In this document: one piece after another, positions 26,123 through 35,483 of the stretch
Layout: each line of letters opens with the position of its first letter
How positions within the stretch are numbered: the stretch's first letter is position 1
From: Paenibacillus rigui
GTDB lineage: Bacteria > Bacillota > Bacilli > Paenibacillales > NBRC-103111
Length of the DNA: 64,000 nucleotides
Assembly: GCF_002234615.1 (NCBI RefSeq)
Contig: NZ_NMQW01000052.1
Span: 1 to 64,000 of the forward strand
Reading direction: 5' to 3'
Notes under the pieces: generated by a model
Told to the model about the DNA's origin: nothing
Databases searched by the model: none
The model's input: the letters and a program-made list of their open reading frames with translations, nothing else
Made by a program: the position numbers and the translations under genes

Positions 26123-27727
26123 TTATTTCACAAGGCAAATCACATTCCATGAAAGCTTTTGGGTCAGGGCTATCACTTTACCGTTTTCCATTTTAGTTTC
26201 GAGATTTTTCGTGGGCTTTATCGCATCCTGATTCTCGAAGCTATTCCCCATTTCCAGATCATCGGTGTACATCTCAATATGCTCGGCGAACTTATAACCA
26301 TCAAAGCCGCGAACGTCCAGGTTGACCTCGATGTCATCCTCAATCCCCCGGTTGATGATAAAGATGTAGACCTCGCCCTTTTCCTCATTTTGTACTGCGG
26401 CAGCTTCTATAGCTTGAACATTTTCGTAGGCGTGGCACTGATTAGAGCCTGTAAGGGCAAATTGTTCGGTGTTGAAGGTCGGTCCGTCAACCACAGGCAG
26501 AATGGAGATACCATCACGGGCTAGCTTATTTATCTGGTAATATGGATAATATGCTGCGTTCTTCCACACATGTACGCCGTTAAATGCCAGGGCGTTTCGA
26601 ATACCGCCGGTCATGCAGCCTATCTTGATCCGATCCGCATGACGCAGGAAAGTCAGAAGCACGGAAGACATAGCAAGGGCGTTCAGCATTTGATAGGAAC
26701 CAAACCTTCGCTCTACATAATGCTCCGGATCATATCTTGTAAAGACATTGTCTCTGGGAGCAAACTGGGCATAACTCTTCGTTACATCCTGCCAGCCTCT
26801 GCGCCCGAAAAGAACCTCGCCCTGCTTGCCAAAGTTGCAGCCGTATTCGTCGAAGGAGATGTACATTTTCTTAGGCGTACGCAGCTTGGTTTGCAGATAG
26901 TCACAAATGGCGATAGTTGTCTTAATATAGTTCTCAAATACGGAGGAAATGTTAAGATAGTTGGCGATGTCGCCCTCCGGCGCAGAGTGGTAATGGTGCA
27001 GGGATACGTAGTCTACCGATTCGTAGCACTGCTCTAGCGCCGCCATTTCCCATTCGGGGAAATGCTTGTAATGGTCAGAGGTACCCGCAAAAACGGTTTC
27101 CGCCTTGTTGTCAATCCATTTGACCATTTTGGAAACCTCATGGGTACGAATGCCGAAGCCCAACGGATCCTTTTCCCAAGAACCGATCTGCCAATGACCG
27201 TCCATTTCATTCCCAAGATACCAGGTCTTGATGGGATAGGGGTCGGGGTGCCCGTACTTTTTGCGCAGGTCAGACCAATAGGTGCCGCCGATATGACGTG
27301 AATACTCTACCAAGTGTGCGGCGCTCTTGATACCTTCCGTACCAAGATTGAGGGTGTACATCGGTTCTGTATGGACACGTTTGGTCCACTCCATGTACTC
27401 GTCATGGCCGATTATATTCGGCTCAACCTGGAACCACGCCAGGTCCAGCTGTGCCTTACGGTTTTCAACCGGTCCGATAGAATCCTTCCAGTCCCAGCCC
27501 GAAACCCAGTTACCTCCGGGAAAGCGAAGGGCTGGCAGATCAAATTCCTTGACAGCGTCTATAACATCACTCCGAAAACCCATGTCGTCCGCAGTCGGGT
27601 GTTTGGGATTATAGAGACCTCCATATACCCAACTACCGATCGGCTCGAGAAACGCACCAAACAGTCTTTTATCTACCCTACCTATCTTATAATCCGGTTG
27701 TACGGTCACCTTTGCCTTCTTTACCAT
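26123..27727 (-). CDS. GH51 alpha-L-arabinofuranosidase
   Basis: Intracellular glycosidase of about 534 residues that removes terminal alpha-L-arabinofuranosyl groups from arabinan or arabinoxylan oligosaccharides by a retaining mechanism. The acid/base Glu174 is in YLGNEMDG and the nucleophile Glu294 in SFDEYGCN; the N-terminal FGAFLEPIGSWVYGGLYN and RFPGGNWVSGWDW are family signatures. C-terminal beta-sandwich from about 400 (EVYIFIINRG). ATG at 27727 is preceded by TGAGGG; TTG one codon earlier is less likely. It lies 26 bases after the permease gene in the importer operon, which indicates an arabinose-containing substrate. Confidence 0.92.
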   Translation of the reverse strand: MVKKAKVTVQPDYKIGRVDKRLFGAFLEPIGSWVYGGLYNPKHPTADDMGFRSDVIDAVKEFDLPALRFPGGNWVSGWDWKDSIGPVENRKAQLDLAWFQVEPNIIGHDEYMEWTKRVHTEPMYTLNLGTEGIKSAAHLVEYSRHIGGTYWSDLRKKYGHPDPYPIKTWYLGNEMDGHWQIGSWEKDPLGFGIRTHEVSKMVKWIDNKAETVFAGTSDHYKHFPEWEMAALEQCYESVDYVSLHHYHSAPEGDIANYLNISSVFENYIKTTIAICDYLQTKLRTPKKMYISFDEYGCNFGKQGEVLFGRRGWQDVTKSYAQFAPRDNVFTRYDPEHYVERRFGSYQMLNALAMSSVLLTFLRHADRIKIGCMTGGIRNALAFNGVHVWKNAAYYPYYQINKLARDGISILPVVDGPTFNTEQFALTGSNQCHAYENVQAIEAAAVQNEEKGEVYIFIINRGIEDDIEVNLDVRGFDGYKFAEHIEMYTDDLEMGNSFENQDAIKPTKNLETKMENGKVIALTQKLSWNVICLVK

Positions 27728-27753
27728 CAAAGAACCCTCATTTCCTGAATGAC

Positions 27754-28656
27754 TTAAGCCTTAATTGCACCTACCAGCATGCCCTTGACAAAGTGCTTTT
27801 GTAAAAAAGGAAAAACACACATGATAGGGATCATCGTTACAATAATTGCAGTCATTTTCATACCTTCCGAAAACTTTACATCGGTTTGTACATTCGAAAT
27901 ATTCATCTGCTGACTGATCTGGGAATCGATAACAATAGACCTTAAGGCAAGCTGTAGGACAACCAGGCTGCCTTTCCTGATAAATATCATGGCATTAAAC
28001 CATTCATTCCAACGGTCCACGGCATAGAACAATAAGATTGTCGCGATGATAGGCATGGATAATGGCAATATGATGTTAAAGAGGATCCGCCATTCACCTG
28101 CTCCGTCAAGCTTAGCCGACTCCATAAGGGATATCGGTAACGACATGAAGTAGTTCATCATGATGATTAAATAAAATGAATTCACTCCGTAGGCCAACAC
28201 AACCGACCAAATGGTATTAATTAATTGCAGCTGCTTCATTAACAGGTACATGGGGACAATACCGCCATGAAACAACAGAGTAACGACAACAAAATAAACG
28301 AAAAATCTCTTAAACGGAAAATCGGGGCGGCTTAGCCCATAAGCCATACTTGTCGTCAGAAACATGTTGAGCGGCAATCCAATGACAAGGAGCAGCAATG
28401 TTGTTCGGTAGCCCACCCATATGCGTCCGTCTTCAAACAAGGCCTTGAAATTTTCAAGTGTAATTTCCGTTGGTATCAACAACACCGTTCTTTTTAAATA
28501 TTCCTGCTGCGTTGATAAAGATATTGCAGTAACGTTGACAAACGGTAAAATGATGGCTATAGCAAACAATGTGAGAATAACCAATAGGACAATATCTAAT
28601 GATTGTATTTGATTATGACGATAAGCTTTCTTCGGTATTAATCTAACATCCGCCAT
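27754..28656 (-). CDS. Carbohydrate ABC transporter permease, YtcP type
   Basis: Integral membrane protein of 300 residues with about six helices. EAA loop LMESAKLDGAGEWRILFNIILPLSMP; C-terminus KHFVKGMLVGAIKA is the LplC/YtcP family ending. The ATG at 28656 with AAGGAAAG in front is chosen over the longer open frame, whose extra 29 residues have no ribosome site and would make an atypical N-terminus. Partner of the LplB-type permease upstream. Confidence 0.92.
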   Translation of the reverse strand: MADVRLIPKKAYRHNQIQSLDIVLLVILTLFAIAIILPFVNVTAISLSTQQEYLKRTVLLIPTEITLENFKALFEDGRIWVGYRTTLLLLVIGLPLNMFLTTSMAYGLSRPDFPFKRFFVYFVVVTLLFHGGIVPMYLLMKQLQLINTIWSVVLAYGVNSFYLIIMMNYFMSLPISLMESAKLDGAGEWRILFNIILPLSMPIIATILLFYAVDRWNEWFNAMIFIRKGSLVVLQLALRSIVIDSQISQQMNISNVQTDVKFSEGMKMTAIIVTMIPIMCVFPFLQKHFVKGMLVGAIKA

Positions 28657-28688
28657 ATTCACTTTCCTTTCCCATATTCGCATCCGAT

Positions 28689-29669
28689 TTATCCCCGAAC
28701 CGACTTTTTCCTGGACGGAAAAAGCCCTTCCGCGCCAAGCCATTTACAAACCTGATCAGCGAATAGCAGCAGAGCAAAGTTGATTACAGATCGGAACAAG
28801 CTTACTGCACTTGAGAAAGAAAAGTCGGCGGCAGACTGAAATGTAATTCGATAAATATACATATCCAGGATTTCACCGGCTTTGGCAGTTGCAGCATTAC
28901 TGATATTAAAGATCTGATCAAATCCTGCATTCATCAGATTGCCAACGGATAAAATCAACATAACAACAATTGTACTTTGTATGCCTGGAAGGGTGATATA
29001 CCACATCGTCTGCAAACGGCTTGCACCGTCGAGCTGAGCCGATTCATATTGTTCCGTATCAATTCCTGCAATAGCTGCCAGATAGATGATCATGACCCAC
29101 CCTGACGACTTCCAGTTCTCGGTAATATATAATAAAGATTGAAAAATTTGAGTGGAACCAAGGAAATTGACTGCCTCCCCCCCAAACATCTTGATCATAC
29201 CGTTTATCATGCCTTGAGTATTTAAAGTATTAATCATAACGCTGGCAACGATAATCCATGACAAGAAGTGGGGGAATGTATAAATCGTTTGTATAGCCTT
29301 TTTATACCTGTTCACACGCACTTCATTTAACATTAAAGCCAATACAATCGGAATGGGGAATTGGAATAGGATCCGTCCTGCGTTAATCCACAGCGTCTTC
29401 CAAATGGATTCAATAAATGCGGGATCTCTAAACACATAGGTATAATTTTCAAGCCCGATCCATGGACTTCCAAATATACCAAGATTGGCTTTATAGGTTT
29501 TGAACGCCAATGTCAGCCCATACATGGGGATGTAAGCAAAGATGATATACCATATGACTCCCGGTAATAGCAGGAGGTACACTTCCCTGGACTTCAATAC
29601 GCGACTCATCAAGGACGAAGAATTCGTTTCTAAGGACGACTTCTTCTTTTCCGCGACTATATTCTCCAT
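28689..29669 (-). CDS. Carbohydrate ABC transporter permease, LplB type
   Basis: Integral membrane protein of 326 residues. First helix and signature YLLLLPGVIWYIIFAYIPMYGLTLAFKTYK; EAA loop QYESAQLDGASRLQTMWYITLPG. Begins with ATG 29669 after GAGGGGG. Forms the import channel for the binding protein encoded upstream, with energy probably from an MsmX-like ATPase encoded elsewhere. Confidence 0.92.
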   Translation of the reverse strand: MENIVAEKKKSSLETNSSSLMSRVLKSREVYLLLLPGVIWYIIFAYIPMYGLTLAFKTYKANLGIFGSPWIGLENYTYVFRDPAFIESIWKTLWINAGRILFQFPIPIVLALMLNEVRVNRYKKAIQTIYTFPHFLSWIIVASVMINTLNTQGMINGMIKMFGGEAVNFLGSTQIFQSLLYITENWKSSGWVMIIYLAAIAGIDTEQYESAQLDGASRLQTMWYITLPGIQSTIVVMLILSVGNLMNAGFDQIFNISNAATAKAGEILDMYIYRITFQSAADFSFSSAVSLFRSVINFALLLFADQVCKWLGAEGLFPSRKKSVRG

Positions 29670-29772
29670 TTGAACCCCCTCTATCAGAACAGATATAAAA
29701 TCAAGTAGCCGGGCACATCATATCGGATCCACCGCAGCTACTTGAGGCCTATGAATCGAAAATATTTGCTGA

Positions 29773-31371
29773 CTATTTGGCCAATTTTGAGTTCAGTTCA
29801 TCAAGAACCGGCTGGATGATTGACATCTTCGATTCCACCCATTTCTTCCAGTTTGCCTCTATATCCCCTTGCGTAGTAACAAGATTAGCGTACTCTGTGT
29901 TGTAATCGATTTGGGCCCTTCTTTTGCTTGGAGAATCGTAGGTGTATACATCCCAGTTCACTTTTGTAAACGTTTCTGGAGTGCCTTTTTTCGATTTTTC
30001 AGCATAAAGCTGCTTTGACATATCCCTCAATCTTTGGTCAGAATTTGGATTGTCGAATGCGAAATCGTCAAACAGAATCGTACTGCCTAGCAGATAACCA
30101 TTGGAAGGATATTTTCCGTTTGCGCCGCCAAGCGGCTTACCTTCTTTTACTTCGTCGTAAAGCGATTTTACTTTGCCATTGCTGTCATAGGCCCAATCTA
30201 CATCCTTTAACCCCATATTGGTTATTGTATTGCCCTCTGGAGTAGCGTTATAATCGAGTACATCCATATAACGCTCAAATTTTTCATTGGATATATTCGG
30301 ATTAAAGACGATGGTACCCCAGAAATTAATGAGGTCTTCCTGGTGGTAATTTCCATCTTCCCCCAAAACAATAGCCATATGAATGTTTTGATAGGGGTCA
30401 AGTTTTGTATTAGCCTGAAAATCGTTAAAATAAGTCTGAAAAGCCGATGTCGGCGCCTGGAAGTAGGTAGCTCCTGCATTCCCTTTGACATTAAAGTAAG
30501 AACCATGCTCTTCGTTTTTCACAGTGAAGAAGTCCTTACTAAGAACACCGGACCGGTAGGCTTCAGAGAACACCTTAAGCCCTTTCAAAGTATCCTCAGA
30601 AGCCCCGCCCCATTTATACTTACCGTCTTTGTCTTTGTAGAAATTATTGTAATGAGTGCTGTTTCGTGCAACAAACAAGTCAACGGCGTGGTTCGTATTC
30701 TCAGCAACCGGAATTAGTTTGTCGCCTACCTTTCCGGGGTCCTTTTCCTTGATTAGCTTACCATACTGAATAATCTCAGAGGTTGTGTAGGCGGACTTGA
30801 TAGGAAAACCCACAGCTTGAGCCCAATCTTTACGAATATATATGGCTGGATGATTCGACAATGGATCACCGGGCAAGTTAGACATAAAACGTGCTCTTGG
30901 AATGAAATAAGTCCCGCCAAAGACTTTTTCCATCTGAGGCCCGAGCGATGTTTTGCTAAACACTTTTGCTACGTTAGGCCAGCGGGTTTTCCAGTCGTCA
31001 GGAAGCTTTTTGATAAGTCCCTGATCGACAAAGGCAGCGGCATCTGCATGAATATAGTTATATACTGCAATATCCGGCATGTCCCCTGAGTTGATCCATA
31101 TCCTAAGTCTTTCATTCCAGTTGTCCCAGTTCAGCGCTGTCATATCTAAGTCGTAGTTGAACTTATCGGAATAATACTTGGCAACGGCATCGCCATTGGT
31201 ATAATTGAACCCTTCAATTCCTTGTACGGATGCCATTGTTAGTTTGACACGCTTGGAATTATCGCTACTTTTTTGATCCGACTGTTTCTCTGAGTCACTG
31301 CTGCATGCTGCAATACTAAGTATCATGGATACAGCCGCTCCGAAACATACTAAACTTCTCAACATGGTCAT
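29773..31371 (-). CDS. Sugar ABC importer lipoprotein (LplA-type binding protein)
   Basis: Extracellular binding lipoprotein of 532 residues. Signal peptide with lipobox SIAAC (Cys23), then a charged linker (SSDSEKQSDQKSSDNSK). The mature domain has the long oligosaccharide-binding type fold typical for partners of LplB/YtcP permeases. ATG at 31371 follows GGGAGGATCAAGC. First gene of the arabinofuranosidase operon; divergent from the sensor kinase at 31775. Probably binds an arabino- or arabinoxylo-oligosaccharide. Confidence 0.88.
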   Translation of the reverse strand: MTMLRSLVCFGAAVSMILSIAACSSDSEKQSDQKSSDNSKRVKLTMASVQGIEGFNYTNGDAVAKYYSDKFNYDLDMTALNWDNWNERLRIWINSGDMPDIAVYNYIHADAAAFVDQGLIKKLPDDWKTRWPNVAKVFSKTSLGPQMEKVFGGTYFIPRARFMSNLPGDPLSNHPAIYIRKDWAQAVGFPIKSAYTTSEIIQYGKLIKEKDPGKVGDKLIPVAENTNHAVDLFVARNSTHYNNFYKDKDGKYKWGGASEDTLKGLKVFSEAYRSGVLSKDFFTVKNEEHGSYFNVKGNAGATYFQAPTSAFQTYFNDFQANTKLDPYQNIHMAIVLGEDGNYHQEDLINFWGTIVFNPNISNEKFERYMDVLDYNATPEGNTITNMGLKDVDWAYDSNGKVKSLYDEVKEGKPLGGANGKYPSNGYLLGSTILFDDFAFDNPNSDQRLRDMSKQLYAEKSKKGTPETFTKVNWDVYTYDSPSKRRAQIDYNTEYANLVTTQGDIEANWKKWVESKMSIIQPVLDELNSKLAK

Positions 31372-31552
31372 GCTTGATCCTCCCTTTTATTTTTCGCCCC
31401 TTGGCATTTGCTTGAGGCAGCACTAATGTTGATTCTCGAGAACGTGAGACTCTTGCGTCAATTCATCCCAGAACTGAAACATTTGCCCTTCGGGAAGTCG
31501 GGCAGTTAAATCCTGCCGATTTACTATTTCACCGCTTCCTTTCACCCGAGAG

Positions 31553-31622
31553 TATAATATGGACTTCCCGATGAAGCGCTTTCATTATCATTTTAAATGT
31601 GTATTTTCCAATCGCTTTCATA
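31553..31622 (-). promoter_or_regulatory. Promoter region of the arabinofuranosidase operon with two cre-like sites
   Basis: On the minus strand, a TATACT -10-like box (31553-31558) has TGAAAGCGCTTCAT (31572-31585) over its -35 position; this matches 13 of 14 positions of the CcpA consensus TGWAARCGYTWNCW. A weaker second copy, TGAAAGCGATTGGA, lies at about 31607-31620. The 403-base gap 31372-31774 separates the divergent operon and kinase gene and otherwise holds only AT-rich leader sequence. Confidence 0.5.
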
Positions 31623-31774
31623 CATAAATTTTAGCAAGTGCAAGTAAACAGCGATATGCATTGGATTAGGTTGAAATAGGATTAAATTCGGAATATTGCG
31701 AATATTCTCTGATCTTCTATATAATAAATGAATATTATTGTTGTGTTTATCAATTTATTTGAAGGAGTTTATCT

Positions 31775-33577
31775 ATGATGAGGTTTGGTAAGTTCAATTC
31801 TATTCGAGGCCGTATTATAGGAAGCACACTTCTATTTCTTATCTCCATGGGTGTTTTAATCATCATATATAATATGGGGTTCGACTCCATCATTGAGCGA
31901 AGGGCTTATCAGACCTTTGAGCTCCTGTCTAATGAGATGGACCGGCGACTTGACATGGCAATCAATGAAATTGACAAGGCCGCCAAACGGGTATCTTACT
32001 CTACTGCCGTTCAGCAGTTCCTGTTAACGGACAATCCATCCGAATTTTTTAAATTGAAGGCTTCAGCTACCGAGGTTCTATATGACTCCACTTACAGTAG
32101 CAAAAATATAAAAAGTATTGTCCTTACATCCCGAAATATGAATAACTTTTATATAAGTGATACTTTCCGTGAGATTCGAGAAAAGGCAATGTCGGAAAAC
32201 GGACTGGCTCAAGATATCACACTCCGCAACCCGATTGTTAGTAATGTATTCTTCGATAATAACGGCGGCAATAACGGACCTTTCTTTCTGTACATTCTCC
32301 CTGTCCGTTCCATTTTAGAAGGATATAGCGAGAAAAAAAATATAGCATTGTGTACAGTCGTGGTCGATTTAAAATCATTTACCGGCGAACTTAGCACCGG
32401 CATATCTAACGATGGTCTAACTGCACTCATATTTGAAGATAAAATTATAAACTCTAGCCGGGAAATGAATGAAGTTGAGAAGTCTATATTGCTAAACGCT
32501 AAAGAGGGCCGGGGCAAGGCGGACGTCAATGGAGAAAAATTTCTCACCAGTTCCGTATCGGTACCCGAATTCGGATGGCGTTTTGTTTCACTTGCCTCCA
32601 GCTATTCCCTAATTGGCGATCTTATTCCTATAAGAAGCATCGGTATCTTTATTATTCTTGTCGCCGGTCTTCTGCTTTTTTTCCAGATGCAGCTTGTGCT
32701 CCGTTCCGTGACCAATCCTATAGATCAGATCATCAATGATATGAGAAATCTTACTTTGAGGAAATCTGTAGTCAGGGTGCGTATTCCGAAAACTGTCGAA
32801 CTTGCCAGACTTGCTGAAGATATCAATGAAATGCTGGAGCGAATTGAAATTTCCCAAAAAGAGATTAGAAAATCCCAGCAGAATCTCTACCAATCCATGA
32901 TTGCCCAGCAAAAGGCCGAATTGCTCTCATACAGAAGCCAAATAAATCCGCACTTTCTTTTTAATACCTTGGAGTGTGTACGAAGCATGGCCCAAGTTTA
33001 TGGTGTTAGATGTATAGAAGATATCTGCATATCAATGGCCAGCATGTTCCGTTATTCAGTAAGCACTGGAACCATCGTTACCCTTCAAGACGAGATAAAA
33101 CATACTTGCGACTATCTGAAGGTAATGAGCCAGCGTTTTCCGGGCAAGTACACAATAAAGCTGGATATTCAGCATGAGGCAATGAACCATCCTATACATG
33201 CCATGTTTCTCCAGCCTATCGTTGAAAACTCCATTCAACATGGTTTTGCAGAAAAAATACCGCCCTGCATCATAAGAATATCAGGCCGGCTTCAAAAAGA
33301 TGGATCCCTTTTACTAAACATTGCCGATAATGGTGCCGGCATATCCGATGAAGAGCTTAAAAAAATAAATAACTTTAACCAGCCGATAAACGATAGTACC
33401 ACAAATGGAAAAACGAATATAGGTCTTTATAATATCCAACAGCGTCTAAAGAACAGCTTCGGTGACCAATATTTCTTTGAGGTCCGCTCTGTTAAGGGTC
33501 ACTACACAAAAGTCATCATTCGTGTACCTAAAGCGCTTACATTGTTAAACCCAAATTTTACTCTTCCAACAAGCTGA
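31775..33577 (+). CDS. YesM-type sensor histidine kinase
   Basis: Membrane sensor of 600 residues. Helix at about 15-33, extracellular Cache-like domain, second helix at about 287-308 (IRSIGIFIILVAGLLLFFQMQ), HAMP, His_kinase core with His393 in QINPHFLFNTLECV, then HATPase_c (PIVENSIQHG, DNGAGIS, NIGLYNIQQRL). ATG 31775 follows GAAGGAGTTT. It is transcribed away from the importer operon and towards its likely partner regulator on the opposite strand; the last 20 bases of the two genes overlap. Confidence 0.92.
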   Translation: MMRFGKFNSIRGRIIGSTLLFLISMGVLIIIYNMGFDSIIERRAYQTFELLSNEMDRRLDMAINEIDKAAKRVSYSTAVQQFLLTDNPSEFFKLKASATEVLYDSTYSSKNIKSIVLTSRNMNNFYISDTFREIREKAMSENGLAQDITLRNPIVSNVFFDNNGGNNGPFFLYILPVRSILEGYSEKKNIALCTVVVDLKSFTGELSTGISNDGLTALIFEDKIINSSREMNEVEKSILLNAKEGRGKADVNGEKFLTSSVSVPEFGWRFVSLASSYSLIGDLIPIRSIGIFIILVAGLLLFFQMQLVLRSVTNPIDQIINDMRNLTLRKSVVRVRIPKTVELARLAEDINEMLERIEISQKEIRKSQQNLYQSMIAQQKAELLSYRSQINPHFLFNTLECVRSMAQVYGVRCIEDICISMASMFRYSVSTGTIVTLQDEIKHTCDYLKVMSQRFPGKYTIKLDIQHEAMNHPIHAMFLQPIVENSIQHGFAEKIPPCIIRISGRLQKDGSLLLNIADNGAGISDEELKKINNFNQPINDSTTNGKTNIGLYNIQQRLKNSFGDQYFFEVRSVKGHYTKVIIRVPKALTLLNPNFTLPTS

Positions 33578-34655
33578 AATTTTTATTGATGATGGCAGCA
33601 TGCTGAATTTTTCGGTACCTACTGGGAGTAAATCCAAAAAAACGTTTGAATATTCTACCGAAATATCCATAGTCTGAATAACCCACCTTATCCGCCACTT
33701 GTTGTACTGGTGCTTCGTTTTCTACAAGCAGGTGTGCCGCCCTCTTCATTCTGATCGCAGTCAAAAAACCTGTTAGTGTAATCCCTGTTTGCTTCTTGAA
33801 AAGCTCGCATAAGTATGTTTCGGACAAATAAAATCTTTCAGAGATCTCACTAAGCGAAAGCTCATTTTGATAATTTCTGCTAAGATATACCTGGATCGCC
33901 GAAACTATAGAGTTTGCAGAATAATCAATTTCCAGTTGAGCAGAACTGACAGCTTCAGAAAACATATTATCGAAATCTTCAAACCCGGGACGTTGCACAC
34001 TTATTCCGGAGCTTACCCCACATGCATCAGCAGACATCCTCCATTGATTGAAAAAGGGCTCTAGACATTGCTTTGATGAAAGCAGATAGAGGCTTGTTCC
34101 ATCACTAAGCAAAAATTGTTCAACGCACATGTCCTTTTTATGGGGCCAGTTGTAATCCTTGGAATCGGCTACTGCAACGTAACAATGATTATGGACAGCA
34201 GCTGAAACAAGCACCTCTCTTTGTCTTTCATTCATGAGTTTACCTGTTTGAAAAACCTCCATTAGGACTAGGTGTTTGGCAGAAATAAGTTTTTTTCTAA
34301 GCCTTTCCACAACAGTTCTCACTTCTTCACGGTCAAGAGGCTTAAGAATATAGTGAAATACATCATATTGCAAGGCCCCGCGGGCTACCTCGAAATCGCT
34401 AAAAGCGCTTACGATAACAAACTCAGAATTGATTCCTTTTTCTCTGGATTCCCTGACCAGATCAAGTCCGGTCATTCCCGGCATTCTTATATCGGTAAAG
34501 ACTATATCTGGCTGAATACGTGTAAGGCTCTTAAATGCCTTTCGCGGATCCGAAAAAGTTTCGATGACTTCAAATCCTTCCTGATTCCAGTCGATAATAT
34601 TTTTGATTCCTGTCAGAGCCCAGGGTTCGTCGTCAACAAAGATGACTCTAAGCAA
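33558..34655 (-). CDS. AraC-type response regulator (YesN-like)
   Basis: Response regulator of 365 residues. Receiver domain with DDE (8-10) and Asp55 in FTDIRMPG; AraC-type HTH at about 255-355 (NELSLSEISERFYLSETYLCELFKKQTG, VADKVGYSDYGYFGRIFKRFFGFTP). TTG at 34655 follows AAGGAGGGG. It is convergent with, and overlaps, the sensor kinase gene at 31775-33577. Its leader contains a promoter at 34766-34793 and, between promoter and start, a complete intrinsic terminator, so its expression may be set by attenuation. Probably activates the arabinofuranosidase/importer operon. Confidence 0.9.
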   Translation of the reverse strand: MLRVIFVDDEPWALTGIKNIIDWNQEGFEVIETFSDPRKAFKSLTRIQPDIVFTDIRMPGMTGLDLVRESREKGINSEFVIVSAFSDFEVARGALQYDVFHYILKPLDREEVRTVVERLRKKLISAKHLVLMEVFQTGKLMNERQREVLVSAAVHNHCYVAVADSKDYNWPHKKDMCVEQFLLSDGTSLYLLSSKQCLEPFFNQWRMSADACGVSSGISVQRPGFEDFDNMFSEAVSSAQLEIDYSANSIVSAIQVYLSRNYQNELSLSEISERFYLSETYLCELFKKQTGITLTGFLTAIRMKRAAHLLVENEAPVQQVADKVGYSDYGYFGRIFKRFFGFTPSRYRKIQHAAIINKNFSLLEE

Positions 34656-34686
34656 TGCAACCCCTCCTTTATTTCGAAATGCGATG

Positions 34687-34752
34687 AAAAAAAGCTCTTA
34701 TTCCTTGGTAGATATTGTGTTTGTCCATAACACATCAACCAAAGATAAGAGC
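34687..34752 (-). terminator. Leader terminator/attenuator in front of the response regulator gene
   Basis: On the minus strand GCTCTTAT-ctTTGGT ... ACCAA-gg-ATAAGAGC forms a long hairpin (34694-34752, eight outer pairs plus inner pairs ACACAA/TTGTGT-like) followed directly by seven T residues (34687-34693). It begins within about 20 bases of the predicted transcription start and ends 31 bases before the TTG start codon, so it can only act on the regulator transcript itself. Confidence 0.65.
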
Positions 34753-34765
34753 ATCTTTAAGGAAA

Positions 34766-34814
34766 ATTATACCATAAATTTTGGTGAAATCAAAGTTGAC
34801 TTTACAGTAGTCAA
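34766..34814 (-). promoter_or_regulatory. Promoter with upstream palindrome for the response regulator gene
   Basis: Minus strand: -35 TTGATT (34788-34793), 16-base spacer, -10 TATAAT (34766-34771). Directly upstream is the inverted repeat TTGACT-N7-AGTCAA (34796-34814), placed like an activator or autoregulator site just behind the -35 box. Confidence 0.65.
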
Positions 34815-34859
34815 GGAATTTGAGTACATGGTTCAGCCGTGACATGATCCGGATGATCA

Positions 34860-34997
34860 TAGCTATTGTGGCTGTTCGCTAAGGGCGTGAGTAGGCGAAA
34901 CATTCAGGACCATCTTCAAGGTTTGTATGAAATTGAGGCTTCTCCTACCTTAATTTCGAATGTAACCAATAAAATCGTGCCATTGATTAAAGAGTGA
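34860..34997 (+). mobile_element. IS256-family transposase remnant
   Basis: A frame from 34878 to TGA 34995-34997 reads AKGVSRRNIQDHL ... YEIEASPTLISNVTNKIVP, the conserved region of IS256/mutator transposases; the following TGG of the usual EWQNRPL is changed to TGA, and later homology is broken. The remainder of the gap up to 35294 holds further unrecognisable debris. No intact ends or target duplications seen. Confidence 0.7.
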
Positions 34998-35294
34998 CAG
35001 AACTGTCAGCTACAGTGATTACTTCTGGATCGTCTGTTGACTCCAAATCACATCGAGCTCAATTGCATAGTTAAAAAATCGTTCGACATGCCGACAATAT
35101 TGATTGATCCCTCCCAATTCTTACTTGCTTAAGGACTATTTGGCCAAGCGGTCTACGTGATGTCATTCCTCTTAAGATTTCATGCCAATCACCTCGTGAG
35201 CATGCACTTATGGAATTCTTGTAATGTACAGGCTGCGTCGTAAATGATTATGTACGATTGTGGTGTCACTTCGCGACTGAAAGCATATGGATTT

Positions 35295-35324
35295 GAATAA
35301 AAAAATCCCCATTCCATGGGGATC
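35295..35324 (-). terminator. Intrinsic terminator downstream of the TOMM cluster
   Basis: Minus strand ATCCCCAT/ATGGGGAT stem with a three-base loop followed by seven T residues, about 160 bases after the dehydrogenase stop codon. Between them lies non-coding sequence. Confidence 0.8.
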
Positions 35325-35483
35325 TCAAAGGGTGTCCATTGGTTTCTTTTGCAGTATGAGTACATCCATAAAGACGTCGTCCTGCTGCAGGTTCGCTAGG
35401 ATACTCCGCCTTCGGCGTCGCTTATTAAGCTGACCTCCTCCCTGTAGCTTGAAGTGACGAAGGAATGAATTTCTATTTAACAA

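Noticed and set aside
31775-34655. Possibility that the convergent kinase/regulator overlap is due to a wrong stop codon call.
   Set aside because: Both 3' ends carry normal family C-termini and both stops read clearly (TGA 33575-33577, TAA 33558-33560), so the overlap is taken as real.
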